Shown: positions 1-8,756, counted from the first letter of the stretch. The stretch: 64,000 bases of DNA from Sporolactobacillus shoreicorticis (GCF_024125445.1 NZ_JAMXWM010000022.1:1-64000); one strand, 5' to 3'. Numbers and translations are program-made. The notes: a model not told the origin generated them from the sequence alone.

Positions 1-21
1 TTTACGAGGGGGGCTTATTTC

Positions 22-912
22 TCACATCGCCTTAAGCCGTTCGATACGGCTCTCAATCGGCGGATGGGTCGCAAACCAATTAGTCTTCTTTTGTTTCTTG
101 CCGAATGGATTGGAAATATACATCGAGGCAGTTGCATCTTTAACATGCTTCATGCCTTTGTCATCACTGCTGATCTTGGTCAGCGCGTTGATCAATCCCT
201 GCGGATCACGCGTCAATTCGACCGCCGAAGCATCGGCAAGGTACTCACGATTGCGTGATACGGCGAGCTGAACGAACTGTGCGACAATCGGTGCGAGAAT
301 GATCAGAACAAGCGCAATGATCATAAAAATCGGATTTGATTTTTCATTGTTGCGTTTATTGCTGCGGCCGCCGCCCCAGAAGAACATTCGCTGGCCGATG
401 TCCGCGACAACAACAATAACGCCGACAAGTGCAATACAAAAAGTCATTAAACGAATATCATAATTTCGAATGTGGGAAAACTCGTGTGCGGCAACCGCGG
501 CGATCTCCTCACGGTTGAGACGTTCGAGCAGGCCGCTGGTGAACGCGATTACACTGGATTCCGGCTTCATTCCGGTTGCAAATGCGTTCGGTGATGGATC
601 ATTGACAATGTAAATTTTCGGCATCGGCACATTAGCCGCAAGTGCCAGTTCTTCAACTACATTGAAGACCATCGGGTTGTCGCTTTTCTTGATCTCGTGC
701 GCTCCGGCCATGCTCAGGACTTGGGCACGCGCACTGGCAAATGTGATCGGCACATAAAACGCGAGCACCACCGCAGCGATCACCGGCCCGGTCAGCATGT
801 CCCCGTTCAGAAAATAGCCGACCGCCCAGCCGATCACAAGGACGAGGAAACAGAAAAAGGTGAGCAGCACAAGCGTTTTTCGCTTATTTTGTTGGATTTG
901 TTGATAGAGCAT
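22..912 (-). CDS. htpX: HtpX-like M48 membrane zinc metalloprotease
   Basis: A 296-residue membrane protease of peptidase family M48, expected to degrade misfolded membrane proteins at the cytoplasmic membrane. The zinc motif HEFSH is at about residues 143-147, and a second-half NREYLADA segment near 222 supplies the third zinc ligand typical of HtpX. Two hydrophobic helices (about 13-33 and 41-60) precede the catalytic domain and two more follow it (about 155-175 and 195-213). The ATG is preceded by GGAGG at good spacing. It lies 12 bp downstream of lemA on the same strand, a pairing that is widespread in bacteria, so the two are probably co-transcribed. Length and motifs are normal for the family. 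Confidence 0.93.
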   Translation of the reverse strand: MLYQQIQQNKRKTLVLLTFFCFLVLVIGWAVGYFLNGDMLTGPVIAAVVLAFYVPITFASARAQVLSMAGAHEIKKSDNPMVFNVVEELALAANVPMPKIYIVNDPSPNAFATGMKPESSVIAFTSGLLERLNREEIAAVAAHEFSHIRNYDIRLMTFCIALVGVIVVVADIGQRMFFWGGGRSNKRNNEKSNPIFMIIALVLIILAPIVAQFVQLAVSRNREYLADASAVELTRDPQGLINALTKISSDDKGMKHVKDATASMYISNPFGKKQKKTNWFATHPPIESRIERLKAM

Positions 913-924
913 GAGCGGCCTCCG

Positions 925-1470
925 TTAAAAGGTAACCTTAGGCACATCACGTTCAGCCTCGGGAATTGTGAGCAGCTCTTCTCTTTTGAAGTTGAACATA
1001 CCGGCGATAATGTTCGATGGAAACGATTCACGCTTAATGTTGTAATCCTTCACCGTCTTGTTGTACAGCTGACGCGAATAGGCGACCTTATTTTCCGTCG
1101 TTGCCAGTTCTTCCTGGAGCTGCAGAAAGTTTTGGTTCGCCTTCAGATCCGGATAGGATTCTGCGAGTGCAAAAATCGATTTCAGCGCGCCCTCGATCTG
1201 GTTGTCCGCTTCGATTCGCTGCTGCGGCGTGCCGCTGATCAGGCCGTTGCGTGCTTCAATCACCTGATTCAGTGTTTCTTTTTCATGTTTCGCATAGCCT
1301 TTAACCGTCTCCACAAGGTTTGGAATCAAGTCATGGCGCCTCTTCAATTGTACATCGATCTGACTGAACGATTCCTGGACCCAGTTGCGCAGCTTGACTA
1401 AACCGTTGTATTGAGCAATAAAATAAATCACGATAATGGCTAAGATGGCAATAATAATCCATGTGGTCAT
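925..1470 (-). CDS. lemA: LemA family membrane protein
   Basis: A 181-residue LemA protein: one N-terminal transmembrane helix (about residues 3-20) with a short extracytoplasmic N-terminus, then a helical-bundle domain beginning [14 protein letters not shown] and containing the conserved [16 protein letters not shown] block. The biochemical role of the family is unknown. An upstream in-frame ATG at 1494 exists, but the ATG at 1470 is chosen because AAGGAG lies about 10 nt before it and translation there opens directly into the membrane helix. It is the first gene of a likely lemA-htpX operon, which suggests a role in membrane protein quality control by association. Confidence 0.9.
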   Translation of the reverse strand: MTTWIIIAILAIIVIYFIAQYNGLVKLRNWVQESFSQIDVQLKRRHDLIPNLVETVKGYAKHEKETLNQVIEARNGLISGTPQQRIEADNQIEGALKSIFALAESYPDLKANQNFLQLQEELATTENKVAYSRQLYNKTVKDYNIKRESFPSNIIAGMFNFKREELLTIPEAERDVPKVTF

Positions 1471-1704
1471 AAGTTCCGCTCTCCTTCTATTCATGTTGCT
1501 TTAAGTATAGCATTTGTAAGTCATTCATTGCCTATTCATGTAATAATTCCTATAAGAAGAGGAAGAAAAAAATAAGAACTACGAAAAACAGCTCCTTACA
1601 ATGTTGGAGGCCAGCTGCAAAACATGTGCATAAATTCAAGCCCTATTAATGACGTTGATCGTTCCATCCGGATATTCTTCATCAATGATACACGGAACCA
1701 TAAG

Positions 1705-2060
1705 AAAAAAACGAGCGAGAAACACCTGGCCCTTACTTCCACAGGATGCGGCGGCCTTCGCGTTGCCCGTATAAAATAAGCGGAGATTTTCCGGTTACAT
1801 GCATCGTAGTCTGTGTTTCGCGGGTACATAAGGATAATTTTTCCGCTTATGCACAGCGAAACTCTCCATTTTCACGTTTTTCGATTCGATAAGCGAAAAT
1901 TCTCCGTCTATTTAAGCGATTTTTTCATTCATTTTCGAATTAAGCGGAATTTTTCCGTCTATTTCTCAGATTGGAAATCAGCATCTTATGACGTTGATCG
2001 TCGTGTCAGCAAGGCAAAACGATAAACGTTCTTTATCTGGAAGAAAAATCGGACAAAAAA
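1705..2060 (+). repeat. Dispersed intergenic repeat, copy 1
   Basis: Noncoding stretch between lemA and the phosphatase gene that shares long blocks with 9745-10180 and 35490-35935. Shared blocks include CTTACTTCC-CAGGATGCG, TTCGCGTTGC, AAAATAAGCGGAGATTTTCC, GTCTATTTCTCAGATT and the terminal block CAGCAAGGCAAAACGATAAA. Relative to copies 2 and 3, this copy lacks the stretch between GCGTTGC and AAAATAAGCGG, and it carries extra AAGCG...TTTTTCCG units in the middle. No convincing protein is encoded. The rest of 1500-2240 holds nothing else I recognise. Confidence 0.75.
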
Positions 2061-2240
2061 CGTCTGATCAAACCCACGCCTGGTTTTTAATGCGCCCCGG
2101 TTGCTCGCATCAACTAGTGCAACCGCGGGCAGTCCGGGAGTCTCCTCAAACAAGCAAGTGCCGGCGGGGGCGTCTCCCCCGGCCTGCACTCCCACGATAG
2201 TCTGGCACCTGCAATTTGTTCCACGACCTTTTGCTTTGAG

Positions 2241-2264
2241 AAAAAAGACAGCTTCTTCAAGCCG
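2241..2264 (-). terminator. Intrinsic terminator of the phosphatase gene
   Basis: Read on the minus strand, CGGCTT and AAGCTG (one G-U pair) enclose a GAAG loop and are followed by TCTTTTTTC. It lies just past the stop codon of the tyrosine phosphatase gene. Confidence 0.6.
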
Positions 2265-2276
2265 CCTTTTTTCAAA

Positions 2277-3053
2277 TTATTCCAAACAAAAATCTTTAAT
2301 CCGTTCGCGTTCGGCACGGGTGATACCGAACTCTCGTTCCAGGTACTTGCCAAACTTGCCGTAGTTGCCGAAAATAGAGCTGATCGAGGCATCCAGATAT
2401 TCCTCATGCAACAAGAAACCTTCTTCAAAATTTTTCAGCTGCTTGCCGGATACATACTGCGCTGCCTCAGCAAACATTTCCCGATGATAAGTAACCAAAG
2501 TTTTATTCGAGAGCAGATAATCCTCCATAATCGTCTCGAAAGTCACACCCAATGTTCGCAAAAGCAGCATTGCGCCGACGCCGGTCCGGTCACGACCGCC
2601 CGCACAGTGGTGAAGCACTGGCAAATTTTCTTCCGGCTTCTTAAACAGCTGCATCAGCCGTTTATAGGATCTGTTCCGAATCGGCATTTCTCGATAAACC
2701 TGTGCAAATTTATCACGCGTAAACGTTTTATAAAAAGTCTCCGGATCCCATTCATCTCTGGCGGTCGATTTATCTTCCCCATTGACCGCGATCCGTTCAT
2801 GCCGTTCATTTCCAATTTGCGGGTCTGGTTTAACAGCAGCTTCCGCCTTATCACGGTAATCATAGACGAGCTTGAGATTCAGGGGCTTAAGATTTTTCTT
2901 ATCTTCATTCGTCATTCCGGTCAATTCCGCCGAACGAAAAAGGAGCCCTTTCTTTACTTTCCGTCCGTCCTTTGTCTTAATTCCGCCCATATCGCGAAAA
3001 TTGTACACGCCTTCCAGAGGTAGCACCCGTTCCATCAATGCATCGCTTGCCAT
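2277..3053 (-). CDS. Tyrosine/serine protein phosphatase, IphP-like
   Basis: A 258-residue cysteine phosphatase. The P-loop HCAGGRDRTG at about residues 149-158 gives the CX5R signature with catalytic Cys150. The N-terminal segment around VYNFRDMGG is characteristic of the IphP-like Y_phosphatase3 family. Such enzymes dephosphorylate phosphotyrosine or sometimes phosphoinositides; the substrate cannot be read from the sequence. No signal peptide is present, so it is probably cytosolic. The ATG at 3053 is preferred over the ATG at 3059 because GAGGGG abuts the latter and is correctly spaced from the former. It appears monocistronic, with its own terminator. Confidence 0.85.
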   Translation of the reverse strand: MASDALMERVLPLEGVYNFRDMGGIKTKDGRKVKKGLLFRSAELTGMTNEDKKNLKPLNLKLVYDYRDKAEAAVKPDPQIGNERHERIAVNGEDKSTARDEWDPETFYKTFTRDKFAQVYREMPIRNRSYKRLMQLFKKPEENLPVLHHCAGGRDRTGVGAMLLLRTLGVTFETIMEDYLLSNKTLVTYHREMFAEAAQYVSGKQLKNFEEGFLLHEEYLDASISSIFGNYGKFGKYLEREFGITRAERERIKDFCLE

Positions 3054-3205
3054 CAGCATCCCCTCTTCCCATTCACTGTTTCTTTTTCATTTATTCTATC
3101 ATAATTTGTTGCTTCATTTGTTGCAGTCATGAAAATGATTTGTCAGTCTTTTATGAATGCTGATAAAAAAAAACTGAAACGATCTTGAAGCGGAACGAAA
3201 TCATT

Positions 3206-3228
3206 TACACTATTTTTGACATAGTGTA
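3206..3228. promoter_or_regulatory. Inverted repeat upstream of the phosphatase gene, possible operator
   Basis: Perfect 8-bp arms TACACTAT and ATAGTGTA separated by 7 nt, in the 230-bp gap between the Nudix and phosphatase genes and about 150 bp upstream of the phosphatase start. There is no T-tract, so a terminator is unlikely. The form resembles GntR-type operators. No regulator gene adjoins it. Confidence 0.35.
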
Positions 3229-3287
3229 TGCAATGGATCAGACAAGTTTCTCTAATGTAACTTAGGACTGAGATGATCAATATGTGT

Positions 3288-3929
3288 TTAATCAAACTGC
3301 GTCACCCAGTTTTTATCACTTGCCGCTTTAAAACACATTTTGATCTGTTCCTGAGTATTCTTTTCCTCGGCAAGCGGCGGCAGCTCGTCAATCTCAAAGT
3401 ACCCAGTCTCAGTGGTCTCAATGTTTTTCTCAAATTGTCCGCCAATGAGCGAGCAGAGTACAAACACCTTGCACACGCCATAGGCATACACCGGTCGATT
3501 ATGGGCGTTGCGGTCTTGGACAGCAATAAGTCGAATCGGATCGACGTCCATTCCGGATTCCTCCTTGACTTCTTTGATCGTATTCGATTTTATCGACTGG
3601 TCCACGTCGACCCACCCACCCGGAAGCGACCATGTGCCAGCATTTTCCTTGACCAGCAAAATCCTGCCTTTTTGGAAAATCGCCGCGCGTGTATCAAGCT
3701 TCGGTGTCTGATAGCCCGTCTCATTGCAGAAAATCTCTTTGACATGATCAATTGAGAAGCCGGTTTTCAGGCTCAGCATTTCCGCCGCAATATCGCGGAT
3801 ACGCATGAATCGTTCCTGATCAAAGCAGTCTGTTGAATAGGCGAGACCGGCCTGTGCCAAGGCTTGAAGCTCCATCGCCCAGCTCAGCCAAGGCTTGTCC
3901 TTAAAAAGCTCGCTGTTTCTCTCATTCAT
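3288..3929 (-). CDS. Nudix hydrolase with N-terminal Nudix_N_2-like domain
   Basis: A 213-residue protein with a helical N-terminal region (about 1-65) like the Nudix_N_2 domain of Bacillus ADP-ribose pyrophosphatase-type enzymes, followed by a Nudix fold. The Nudix box begins at Gly105 and ends at SGM (125-127). Two consensus positions are altered: the first Glu is Gln111 and the Arg is Lys119, while the core EVKEE (120-124), which carries the metal-binding glutamates, is intact. It probably hydrolyses a nucleoside diphosphate linked to another moiety; the substrate is unknown. The start is supported by GGAGGG 6 nt upstream of the ATG. Confidence 0.85.
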   Translation of the reverse strand: MNERNSELFKDKPWLSWAMELQALAQAGLAYSTDCFDQERFMRIRDIAAEMLSLKTGFSIDHVKEIFCNETGYQTPKLDTRAAIFQKGRILLVKENAGTWSLPGGWVDVDQSIKSNTIKEVKEESGMDVDPIRLIAVQDRNAHNRPVYAYGVCKVFVLCSLIGGQFEKNIETTETGYFEIDELPPLAEEKNTQEQIKMCFKAASDKNWVTQFD

Positions 3930-4021
3930 GGAAATCCCTCCGATACATTATCTATGAAAAACGAATACAATCATGTACGATGATGGAAAGCACTTATCTC
4001 AATTTGAATTGAGGGTTCAGA

Positions 4022-4771
4022 ATGAATAACAGTGACAAATTTACAGGTAAAGCCTCCATCTATGCGCGCTTCCGTCCCAACTATCCGCAGCCAATGATTG
4101 ATTACCTGCTCACCGATACGAATCCGCAATTTACTGTGGCCGATATCGGATCTGGTACAGGCATTCTGACCCGGCAGCTACTTGATCGCGGTGCCAAAGT
4201 GATTGCTGTTGAACCTAATGAAGATATGCGTACGGCCGCGGAAAAATCACTCAGCGCGTATGCTCCGTTTACGTCAGTCCCCGGCAGTGCCGAGCACACG
4301 CAGCTTCCCGACCATTGCGTCGATCTGATCACAGTCGCGCAGGCATTTCATTGGTTTGATGCGACTCGTTTTAAGAAGGAATGCCGCCGCATTTTAAAGC
4401 CGGACCAAAAAGTCGCTCTCATTTGGAACAGCCGCATACCGGACGCGCCGCTTATTAAAGAAACCGAAGAAATCTGCAAAACATTCTGTCCAAATTTTCG
4501 TGGCTTCTCCGGCGGTAGTGACAATGATCGTTCAATTTTTTGCACTTTTTTCCGCAATGGCAAGTATTCTGTGAAGACCTATAGCCATCCGCTACAATAT
4601 ATGCTCGATGAGTTTATTGGCCGTCATTTATCGGCTTCCTATGCACCAAAGCCGGACAATGCAAACCACCAGCCGTTTGTTCAAGCGTTGGCACAGCTGT
4701 TTTACCGCTACGAACAAAACGGCGCAGTCTCGTTTCCAAATGAAACACGCTGCTATTATGGATGCGTCTAA
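4022..4771 (+). CDS. Class I SAM-dependent methyltransferase
   Basis: A 249-residue protein with the SAM-binding motif I VADIGSGTG at residues 39-47, an acidic end of strand 2 (AVEPNEDM) and a motif near VDLITVAQAFHWFD that is typical of the Methyltransf_11 superfamily. The substrate is not predictable. The C-terminus FPNETRCYYG looks like a natural family end, so the gene is judged full length. It is a single gene: the neighbours are a divergent Nudix gene and a nitroreductase 187 bp downstream. That gap holds nothing I recognise. Confidence 0.85.
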   Translation: MNNSDKFTGKASIYARFRPNYPQPMIDYLLTDTNPQFTVADIGSGTGILTRQLLDRGAKVIAVEPNEDMRTAAEKSLSAYAPFTSVPGSAEHTQLPDHCVDLITVAQAFHWFDATRFKKECRRILKPDQKVALIWNSRIPDAPLIKETEEICKTFCPNFRGFSGGSDNDRSIFCTFFRNGKYSVKTYSHPLQYMLDEFIGRHLSASYAPKPDNANHQPFVQALAQLFYRYEQNGAVSFPNETRCYYGCV

Positions 4772-4958
4772 AGATCAATCGCAGCCTTCATGCTCTGTGA
4801 AACAGGCAAGCCAATTTAGTTTATTTTTTTGAAGAACGGAGACTATAATAATCTTTGTTAGCATGATGGATGTTTCTGACGGTGATCGGATCGTGCGCCA
4901 TCCTAGGCAACGTTCGATTCGGATCTATTTTATATTGTGAAAGAAGAGAAGTTAAGTC

Positions 4959-5645
4959 ATGAATCAGACCATGAACAAGGACCAAGTCAAAACAACCGTT
5001 TTATCCGCATTCCGGTTCAGACACGCCTGCAAACAATTCAATCCGACAAAGAAAATAAGTGATGAGGATTTTCAGTTCATTTTGGAAGCCGGACGTTTAT
5101 CGCCAAGCTCATTCGGCCTTGAACCGTGGAAATTTGTCATCGCGCAAAATAAAGACCTGCGCGCCAAACTCGCACCGGCAGCGTGGGGTGCAACCGAAAA
5201 GCTGAAAACTGCAAGCCACTTCGTGCTGATTTTGTCTCGGCTTCAATCCGGTCTGGATGCACATTCTGATCATGTTCAGCACATAATCAATGACATTCAG
5301 CAATGTCCGCCAGAGGTTGCCAAAACGATGACCGGTGCGATTGCTAACTTTCAAAAGGTGGATTTCACTCTCACCGATAATGAACGCGTCTTCTTCGAAT
5401 GGGGCTGTCGTCAGTGTTACATTGCGCTTGGCAACATGATGACTGCCGCCGCGGAAATCGGTATTGACTCCTGTCCGATGGAAGGATTCAACAAGAAGCA
5501 AGTTGAAAAGATCCTTCAGGGCGAAGAAATTATTAACGGCCATGATTTCGGCATTGCCTGCATGGCCGCCTTCGGTTATCGTGCCAAGGAACCGCGTCCG
5601 AAAACGAGACAGCCGCTTGAAGACGTCGTCACGTGGAAAAACTAA
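4959..5645 (+). CDS. Nitroreductase family NAD(P)H-dependent oxidoreductase
   Basis: A 228-residue flavoprotein of the nitroreductase fold. The N-terminal AFRFRHACKQFNPTKKIS is the FMN-phosphate-binding (R-x-x-K-x-F) region, SPSSFGLEPW is the second FMN contact, and GIDSCPMEGF is the conserved C-terminal glycine-rich flavin segment. It probably reduces nitro compounds, quinones or flavins with NAD(P)H as an FMN-binding cytosolic dimer. The ATG follows an AAGAGAAG sequence. A strong terminator follows directly, so it is monocistronic. The second nitroreductase gene in the window, near 20 kb, is broken. Confidence 0.88.
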   Translation: MNQTMNKDQVKTTVLSAFRFRHACKQFNPTKKISDEDFQFILEAGRLSPSSFGLEPWKFVIAQNKDLRAKLAPAAWGATEKLKTASHFVLILSRLQSGLDAHSDHVQHIINDIQQCPPEVAKTMTGAIANFQKVDFTLTDNERVFFEWGCRQCYIALGNMMTAAAEIGIDSCPMEGFNKKQVEKILQGEEIINGHDFGIACMAAFGYRAKEPRPKTRQPLEDVVTWKN

Positions 5646-5658
5646 GCCTTACTATAGA

Positions 5659-5695
5659 AGAGCCTGTGTACCTTTCATTGCACAGGTTCTTTTTA
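5659..5695 (+). terminator. Intrinsic terminator after the nitroreductase
   Basis: AGAGCCTGTG pairs with CACAGGTTCT (one G-U) around a 12-nt loop and is followed by TTTTATTT. It is placed 13 nt past the stop codon. Confidence 0.85.
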
Positions 5696-5747
5696 TTTAA
5701 CAATTTTATTACTTACTTTTTATAATCAAATGGAAAGAGGTGAAACG

Positions 5748-5990
5748 GTGAGCTATTTATATAAAATCGCCAGACCGGAAATGATTACCGAAACGACACT
5801 GATCCTTTTTACGATGCATGGCGTCGCCTTCAATTTTTACGACCTCAGAACCATTTCCGAAACCGGTGAAAAAAATTCGTACAGATTGATACGCAAAGTG
5901 GCCGGCCGTGTGGCTCCGGATTCATGTATTATGTGCCCGGTTTTTCGAAACAGACCGACAAACCTCCAAAATGGACCGATATTCGGCCAA
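5748..5990 (+). pseudogene. Possible relic of an alpha/beta-hydrolase gene
   Basis: A GTG start at 5748, preceded by AGAGGTG at good spacing, opens an ORF with YLYKIA, then TTLILFTMHGVAFNFYDL and later GRVAPDS. The hydrophobic strand, the HG and the following YDL resemble the start of carboxylesterase/phospholipase (MhqD-like) proteins. The match then disappears, and the frame runs into the 3' end of the convergent coiled-coil gene. I read it as the decayed 5' end of a hydrolase gene. It could equally be a chance ORF with a good ribosome binding site. Confidence 0.3.
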
Positions 5991-5991
5991 A

Positions 5992-6933
5992 TCACTGTCC
6001 CGTTTCGATCAGTGTCATTCTTTTTTGGGCGACCGTATCACGCATCTGTTTAAGCTCGGTAATCTTTTCATCCAATTTGCTAAGAAGTTCGTTCGTCTGA
6101 TGCAGCATTTTTCTCGTCTGAGTCTCTGAGTTTTGAATTTTACTGTGTACCATCCAATCGGTCACAATGTTATCGAAAAAGTAGTCCGCGAAATTCAATA
6201 ATTGATCATTTTCTAGATTAGAAAGCGCAATATCGGTAACATCGCTCAATTCATTCTGAAATTGTCTGAGCACTTGCTGGGCCTCGTGAATATCGCCACG
6301 GGCGTCATCCATTTTTCCATGTTTCATCGCTGTCGAGATGAAGCCCCCGCCGAACAGATCCGAATTCGACCAACTCTCCGCAGACCCCAATGATTTTAAT
6401 GCGCGTTCAAGTGCGTCGCGCGCCTGGGTTCCTGCCGTGAACGCCTCACCATATTCTTTAAGGCTTGCACGGAGATCAGCCTCTTGATCCATCAACGCAT
6501 AGAGTTCTTCGCTGAGCGGTGATTGAGCATCATGAATGAGCCGCTCTTTCTCCCGCATCCACGCAGCATAGCGCGCGTCCGCATGCTCCACGGATGTTAA
6601 TCGGCTTTGCAGCTCCGTCAGTTCCTTTTTTATGTCTTCTGTTGTTCGGAGCGCCTCCTGATACTTCAGTTCCGCCGCCGCTGCTTCCTGCTTCTCTTTA
6701 TCGATTTTTTCCAGTTTCCGTCCAATGATTGAATAAAGAATTGCCGGTATGCTGAATGACTCGATGCGATCAACATCCTTTTGTTCTTTATGAAGCATGG
6801 ATTTCAGCATATGCACTTTTATCTCCTGCTGCTCCGCCTCATCTTGCAGACGCCCGAGTTGATCCTCCCATTTTTGTTTCTGTTTCATTTGTTCTTTGAT
6901 TTCTTGAAGCTCTTTATCGAATCGATCCAGCAT
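5992..6933 (-). CDS. Hypothetical coiled-coil protein
   Basis: A 313-residue hydrophilic protein I do not recognise. Long heptad-like Glu/Lys/Gln-rich stretches (about 1-60, 75-125 and 260-310) predict coiled coils, interrupted by a glycine-containing segment around DLFGGGFISTAMKHGK near residues 190-210. A short hydrophobic patch (SIPAILYSIIGRK) lies near 60-75. There is no signal peptide or enzymatic motif. GGAGGG precedes the ATG. It starts 11 nt after the HXXEE membrane protein gene, so the two are probably co-transcribed and may work together at the membrane; that is inference from position only. Confidence 0.75.
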   Translation of the reverse strand: MLDRFDKELQEIKEQMKQKQKWEDQLGRLQDEAEQQEIKVHMLKSMLHKEQKDVDRIESFSIPAILYSIIGRKLEKIDKEKQEAAAAELKYQEALRTTEDIKKELTELQSRLTSVEHADARYAAWMREKERLIHDAQSPLSEELYALMDQEADLRASLKEYGEAFTAGTQARDALERALKSLGSAESWSNSDLFGGGFISTAMKHGKMDDARGDIHEAQQVLRQFQNELSDVTDIALSNLENDQLLNFADYFFDNIVTDWMVHSKIQNSETQTRKMLHQTNELLSKLDEKITELKQMRDTVAQKRMTLIETGQ

Positions 6934-6944
6934 GGTAATCCCTC

Positions 6945-7433
6945 CTAATAATTAATCCATTTTCCAGCGAGTCGAAATAATACCGAAATAGCCAAAAGTA
7001 ATAATACAGCCATGATAACTGTCGCACCTATAAAACCGGCAATTGATAATAATTGGGATTGAAAAGCATTTATGATCAGCAGTCCGTTAACTGGCACAAG
7101 CAGCAAAAGTCCGGTCATCAATCCCGGTGAGTACTTTTTTTCAATGATCGTCGATGACAGATGAACCAGCAAGACATTGAGAATCATCGCGCCGACATAA
7201 CCAAAATAGGCGTATTTCAAAAACCACTGATCGGGATAAAAAAGATATAATGCCGTAATCAGCACCGCAACAGCTGTGACAAAAAGAACGGCAAACAAAA
7301 ATTGATCCTGCGTCGGCCGTGGCCGCCTTTTCATTTTCAACGGCTGTGCGGATGCTCTCACAAGCCAGACGGCTTCCTCAGCATTATGAAGAAAAAAAGC
7401 AAGCAGGAAAAGCAGTAAAAGGTACGGGGCCAT
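6945..7433 (-). CDS. HXXEE domain-containing membrane protein
   Basis: A 162-residue polytopic membrane protein with about five hydrophobic helices. The first helix ends in HNAEEAVW, the H-x-x-E-E signature that names the HXXEE domain family, whose function is unknown. The start at 7433 is chosen over the longer ORF start at 7454 because AAGGAGG sits 5 nt before it. It is immediately upstream of the coiled-coil gene (11 nt), suggesting a two-gene operon. Confidence 0.8.
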   Translation of the reverse strand: MAPYLLLLFLLAFFLHNAEEAVWLVRASAQPLKMKRRPRPTQDQFLFAVLFVTAVAVLITALYLFYPDQWFLKYAYFGYVGAMILNVLLVHLSSTIIEKKYSPGLMTGLLLLVPVNGLLIINAFQSQLLSIAGFIGATVIMAVLLLLAISVLFRLAGKWINY

Positions 7434-7460
7434 GGTAACCTCCTTATTTTTCAAGACATT

Positions 7461-8080
7461 TTATACCTGCAGAAAATCACGAAGCATGCGTATGGACTGA
7501 ATGCCTAATTTTGCCGCTTCTTTACCATTGCACGCACTGTCGTCGATGAATCGTGCCTCTTGCGGTTCCACGCCCAATTCGTCCAGTACCGCTTGATACA
7601 TCCGAGCATCCGGCTTCATCCCCCTAATTTTGATGAAACGATGAATGAAGAGAAATAGTCTCTCAGCCCCGCCTCAACAAACACGGCTTCAAGAGACGGC
7701 CATGCAACGGATACAACGGCCAGCTTGAATAAATGGCTCAACTCCGGGGTGTACGTGTAAACTTCTTCAAAAAAGATGTACTTTCTGCGATTAAAAACGA
7801 GATCCTCAGCCAAAGCCTGAATCGCTTTTCATCTAAATGTAATTCAGGTAAAATTGAATAAAATGGCTATATTCCCCCTCTTTGCTCTTGATTAAGGATT
7901 GGTGGTTCATGCAGGTTACCGCCATTGCGGACGCATGCCATCTTTTTTAAAAGAAATGGAGTGAAATTTGTGTTTATCGATGCAGGAATACAAATGCGGA
8001 GAAATAAACCAATGACCTGATGCAGGTTCATTCAAGATACGCCCTGAATCAATGAACAACGTCCGAACCTTATTCGCCAT
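7461..8080 (-). pseudogene. HAD-superfamily hydrolase, multiply frameshifted
   Basis: Pieces of one HAD-like hydrolase lie in order in different frames. The N-terminus at 8080 reads ANKVRTLFIDSGRILN and GHWFISP. A middle piece (EYSHFIQFYLN) and then ALAEDLVFNRRKYIFFEE (about 7825 down to 7616) follow in other frames. The C-terminus, KPDARMYQAVLDELGVEP then FIDDS, runs from 7619 to the TAA at 7461. At least three frame changes and internal stops separate the pieces; the last is consistent with loss of one A in an A-run near 7628. The start codon overlaps the end of the GNAT gene, so the ancestral gene was probably translationally coupled to it. Inactive as it stands. Confidence 0.75.
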
Positions 8081-8660
8081 CGTCAATGGCTCCCCTCGCA
8101 TCCTTTGTTTCATTTTTCTTTTCCGTCCATTCCGAGTCCAGCATGCCATAGACGATGTGGTCGACATAGCGATCGTAAAGCCATTCGGCCTGACGGATAC
8201 AGCCTTCTTGCTTAAATCCGAGCCGTTCGGGCACCGCACGGCTTTTGGTATTTCCGACAGCGGCACGAATTTCCACCTTGTGCAGACTGAGTTCTTGAAA
8301 TGCGATATCTGTCAGCGCACGGGCGGCACGCGTCATGATGCCATGTCCTTGATGACCCGCTCCAAGCCAATAGCCGATTTGCGCCGTTTTATTCATCGAA
8401 TTGATCATGTTTAATCCGATTACCCCGACCGCCACTCTGTCGCATAAAATGACCATTGTCATTCCACGGTTCTCTCCATAATCTCTTTGCGCACCTTGAA
8501 TGAACGTACGTGTATCGCCGACGGTTCTTGTCACATCGAGCCACGGCAGCCATTCACGCAAATAATTACGGGACTGCTCGCTCAGTTCGAAGATTTTCTT
8601 CGCATCCCGCAGATCAATGAGCTTCAATTCAAGTTCATTATCAACCTTGTGGATAAACAT
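8070..8660 (-). CDS. GNAT acetyltransferase, RimJ/RimL type
   Basis: A 196-residue acetyl-CoA-dependent N-acetyltransferase resembling RimL/YdaF. It carries the acetyl-CoA pyrophosphate-binding segment GAGHQGHGIMTRA and a C-terminal LGFKQEGCIRQAEW typical of the RimJ/RimL branch, which acetylates protein or small-molecule amines. The ATG at 8660 is chosen because GAGAGG is about 9 nt upstream; the ATG at 8669 directly abuts that sequence. Its last codons overlap the start of a decayed HAD hydrolase gene. The acceptor is not predictable. Confidence 0.85.
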   Translation of the reverse strand: MFIHKVDNELELKLIDLRDAKKIFELSEQSRNYLREWLPWLDVTRTVGDTRTFIQGAQRDYGENRGMTMVILCDRVAVGVIGLNMINSMNKTAQIGYWLGAGHQGHGIMTRAARALTDIAFQELSLHKVEIRAAVGNTKSRAVPERLGFKQEGCIRQAEWLYDRYVDHIVYGMLDSEWTEKKNETKDARGAIDDGE

Positions 8661-8756
8661 ATGACGCATCCTCTCATTTTTTCTATTGTAGCATGCATGA
8701 GAGAAGTATATAGATTAAAATAGTTTAAAAACTGTATCAACATTGGAGGAAGTCTG

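Noticed and set aside
697-1401. Long plus-strand frame opposite lemA
   Set aside because: Exact antisense shadow of lemA and htpX, with no ribosome site and an Arg/Cys-rich composition unlike a real protein.
1596-2195. Several short frames in the first intergenic region
   Set aside because: They fall in a dispersed noncoding repeat, and the other copies do not keep the frames open.
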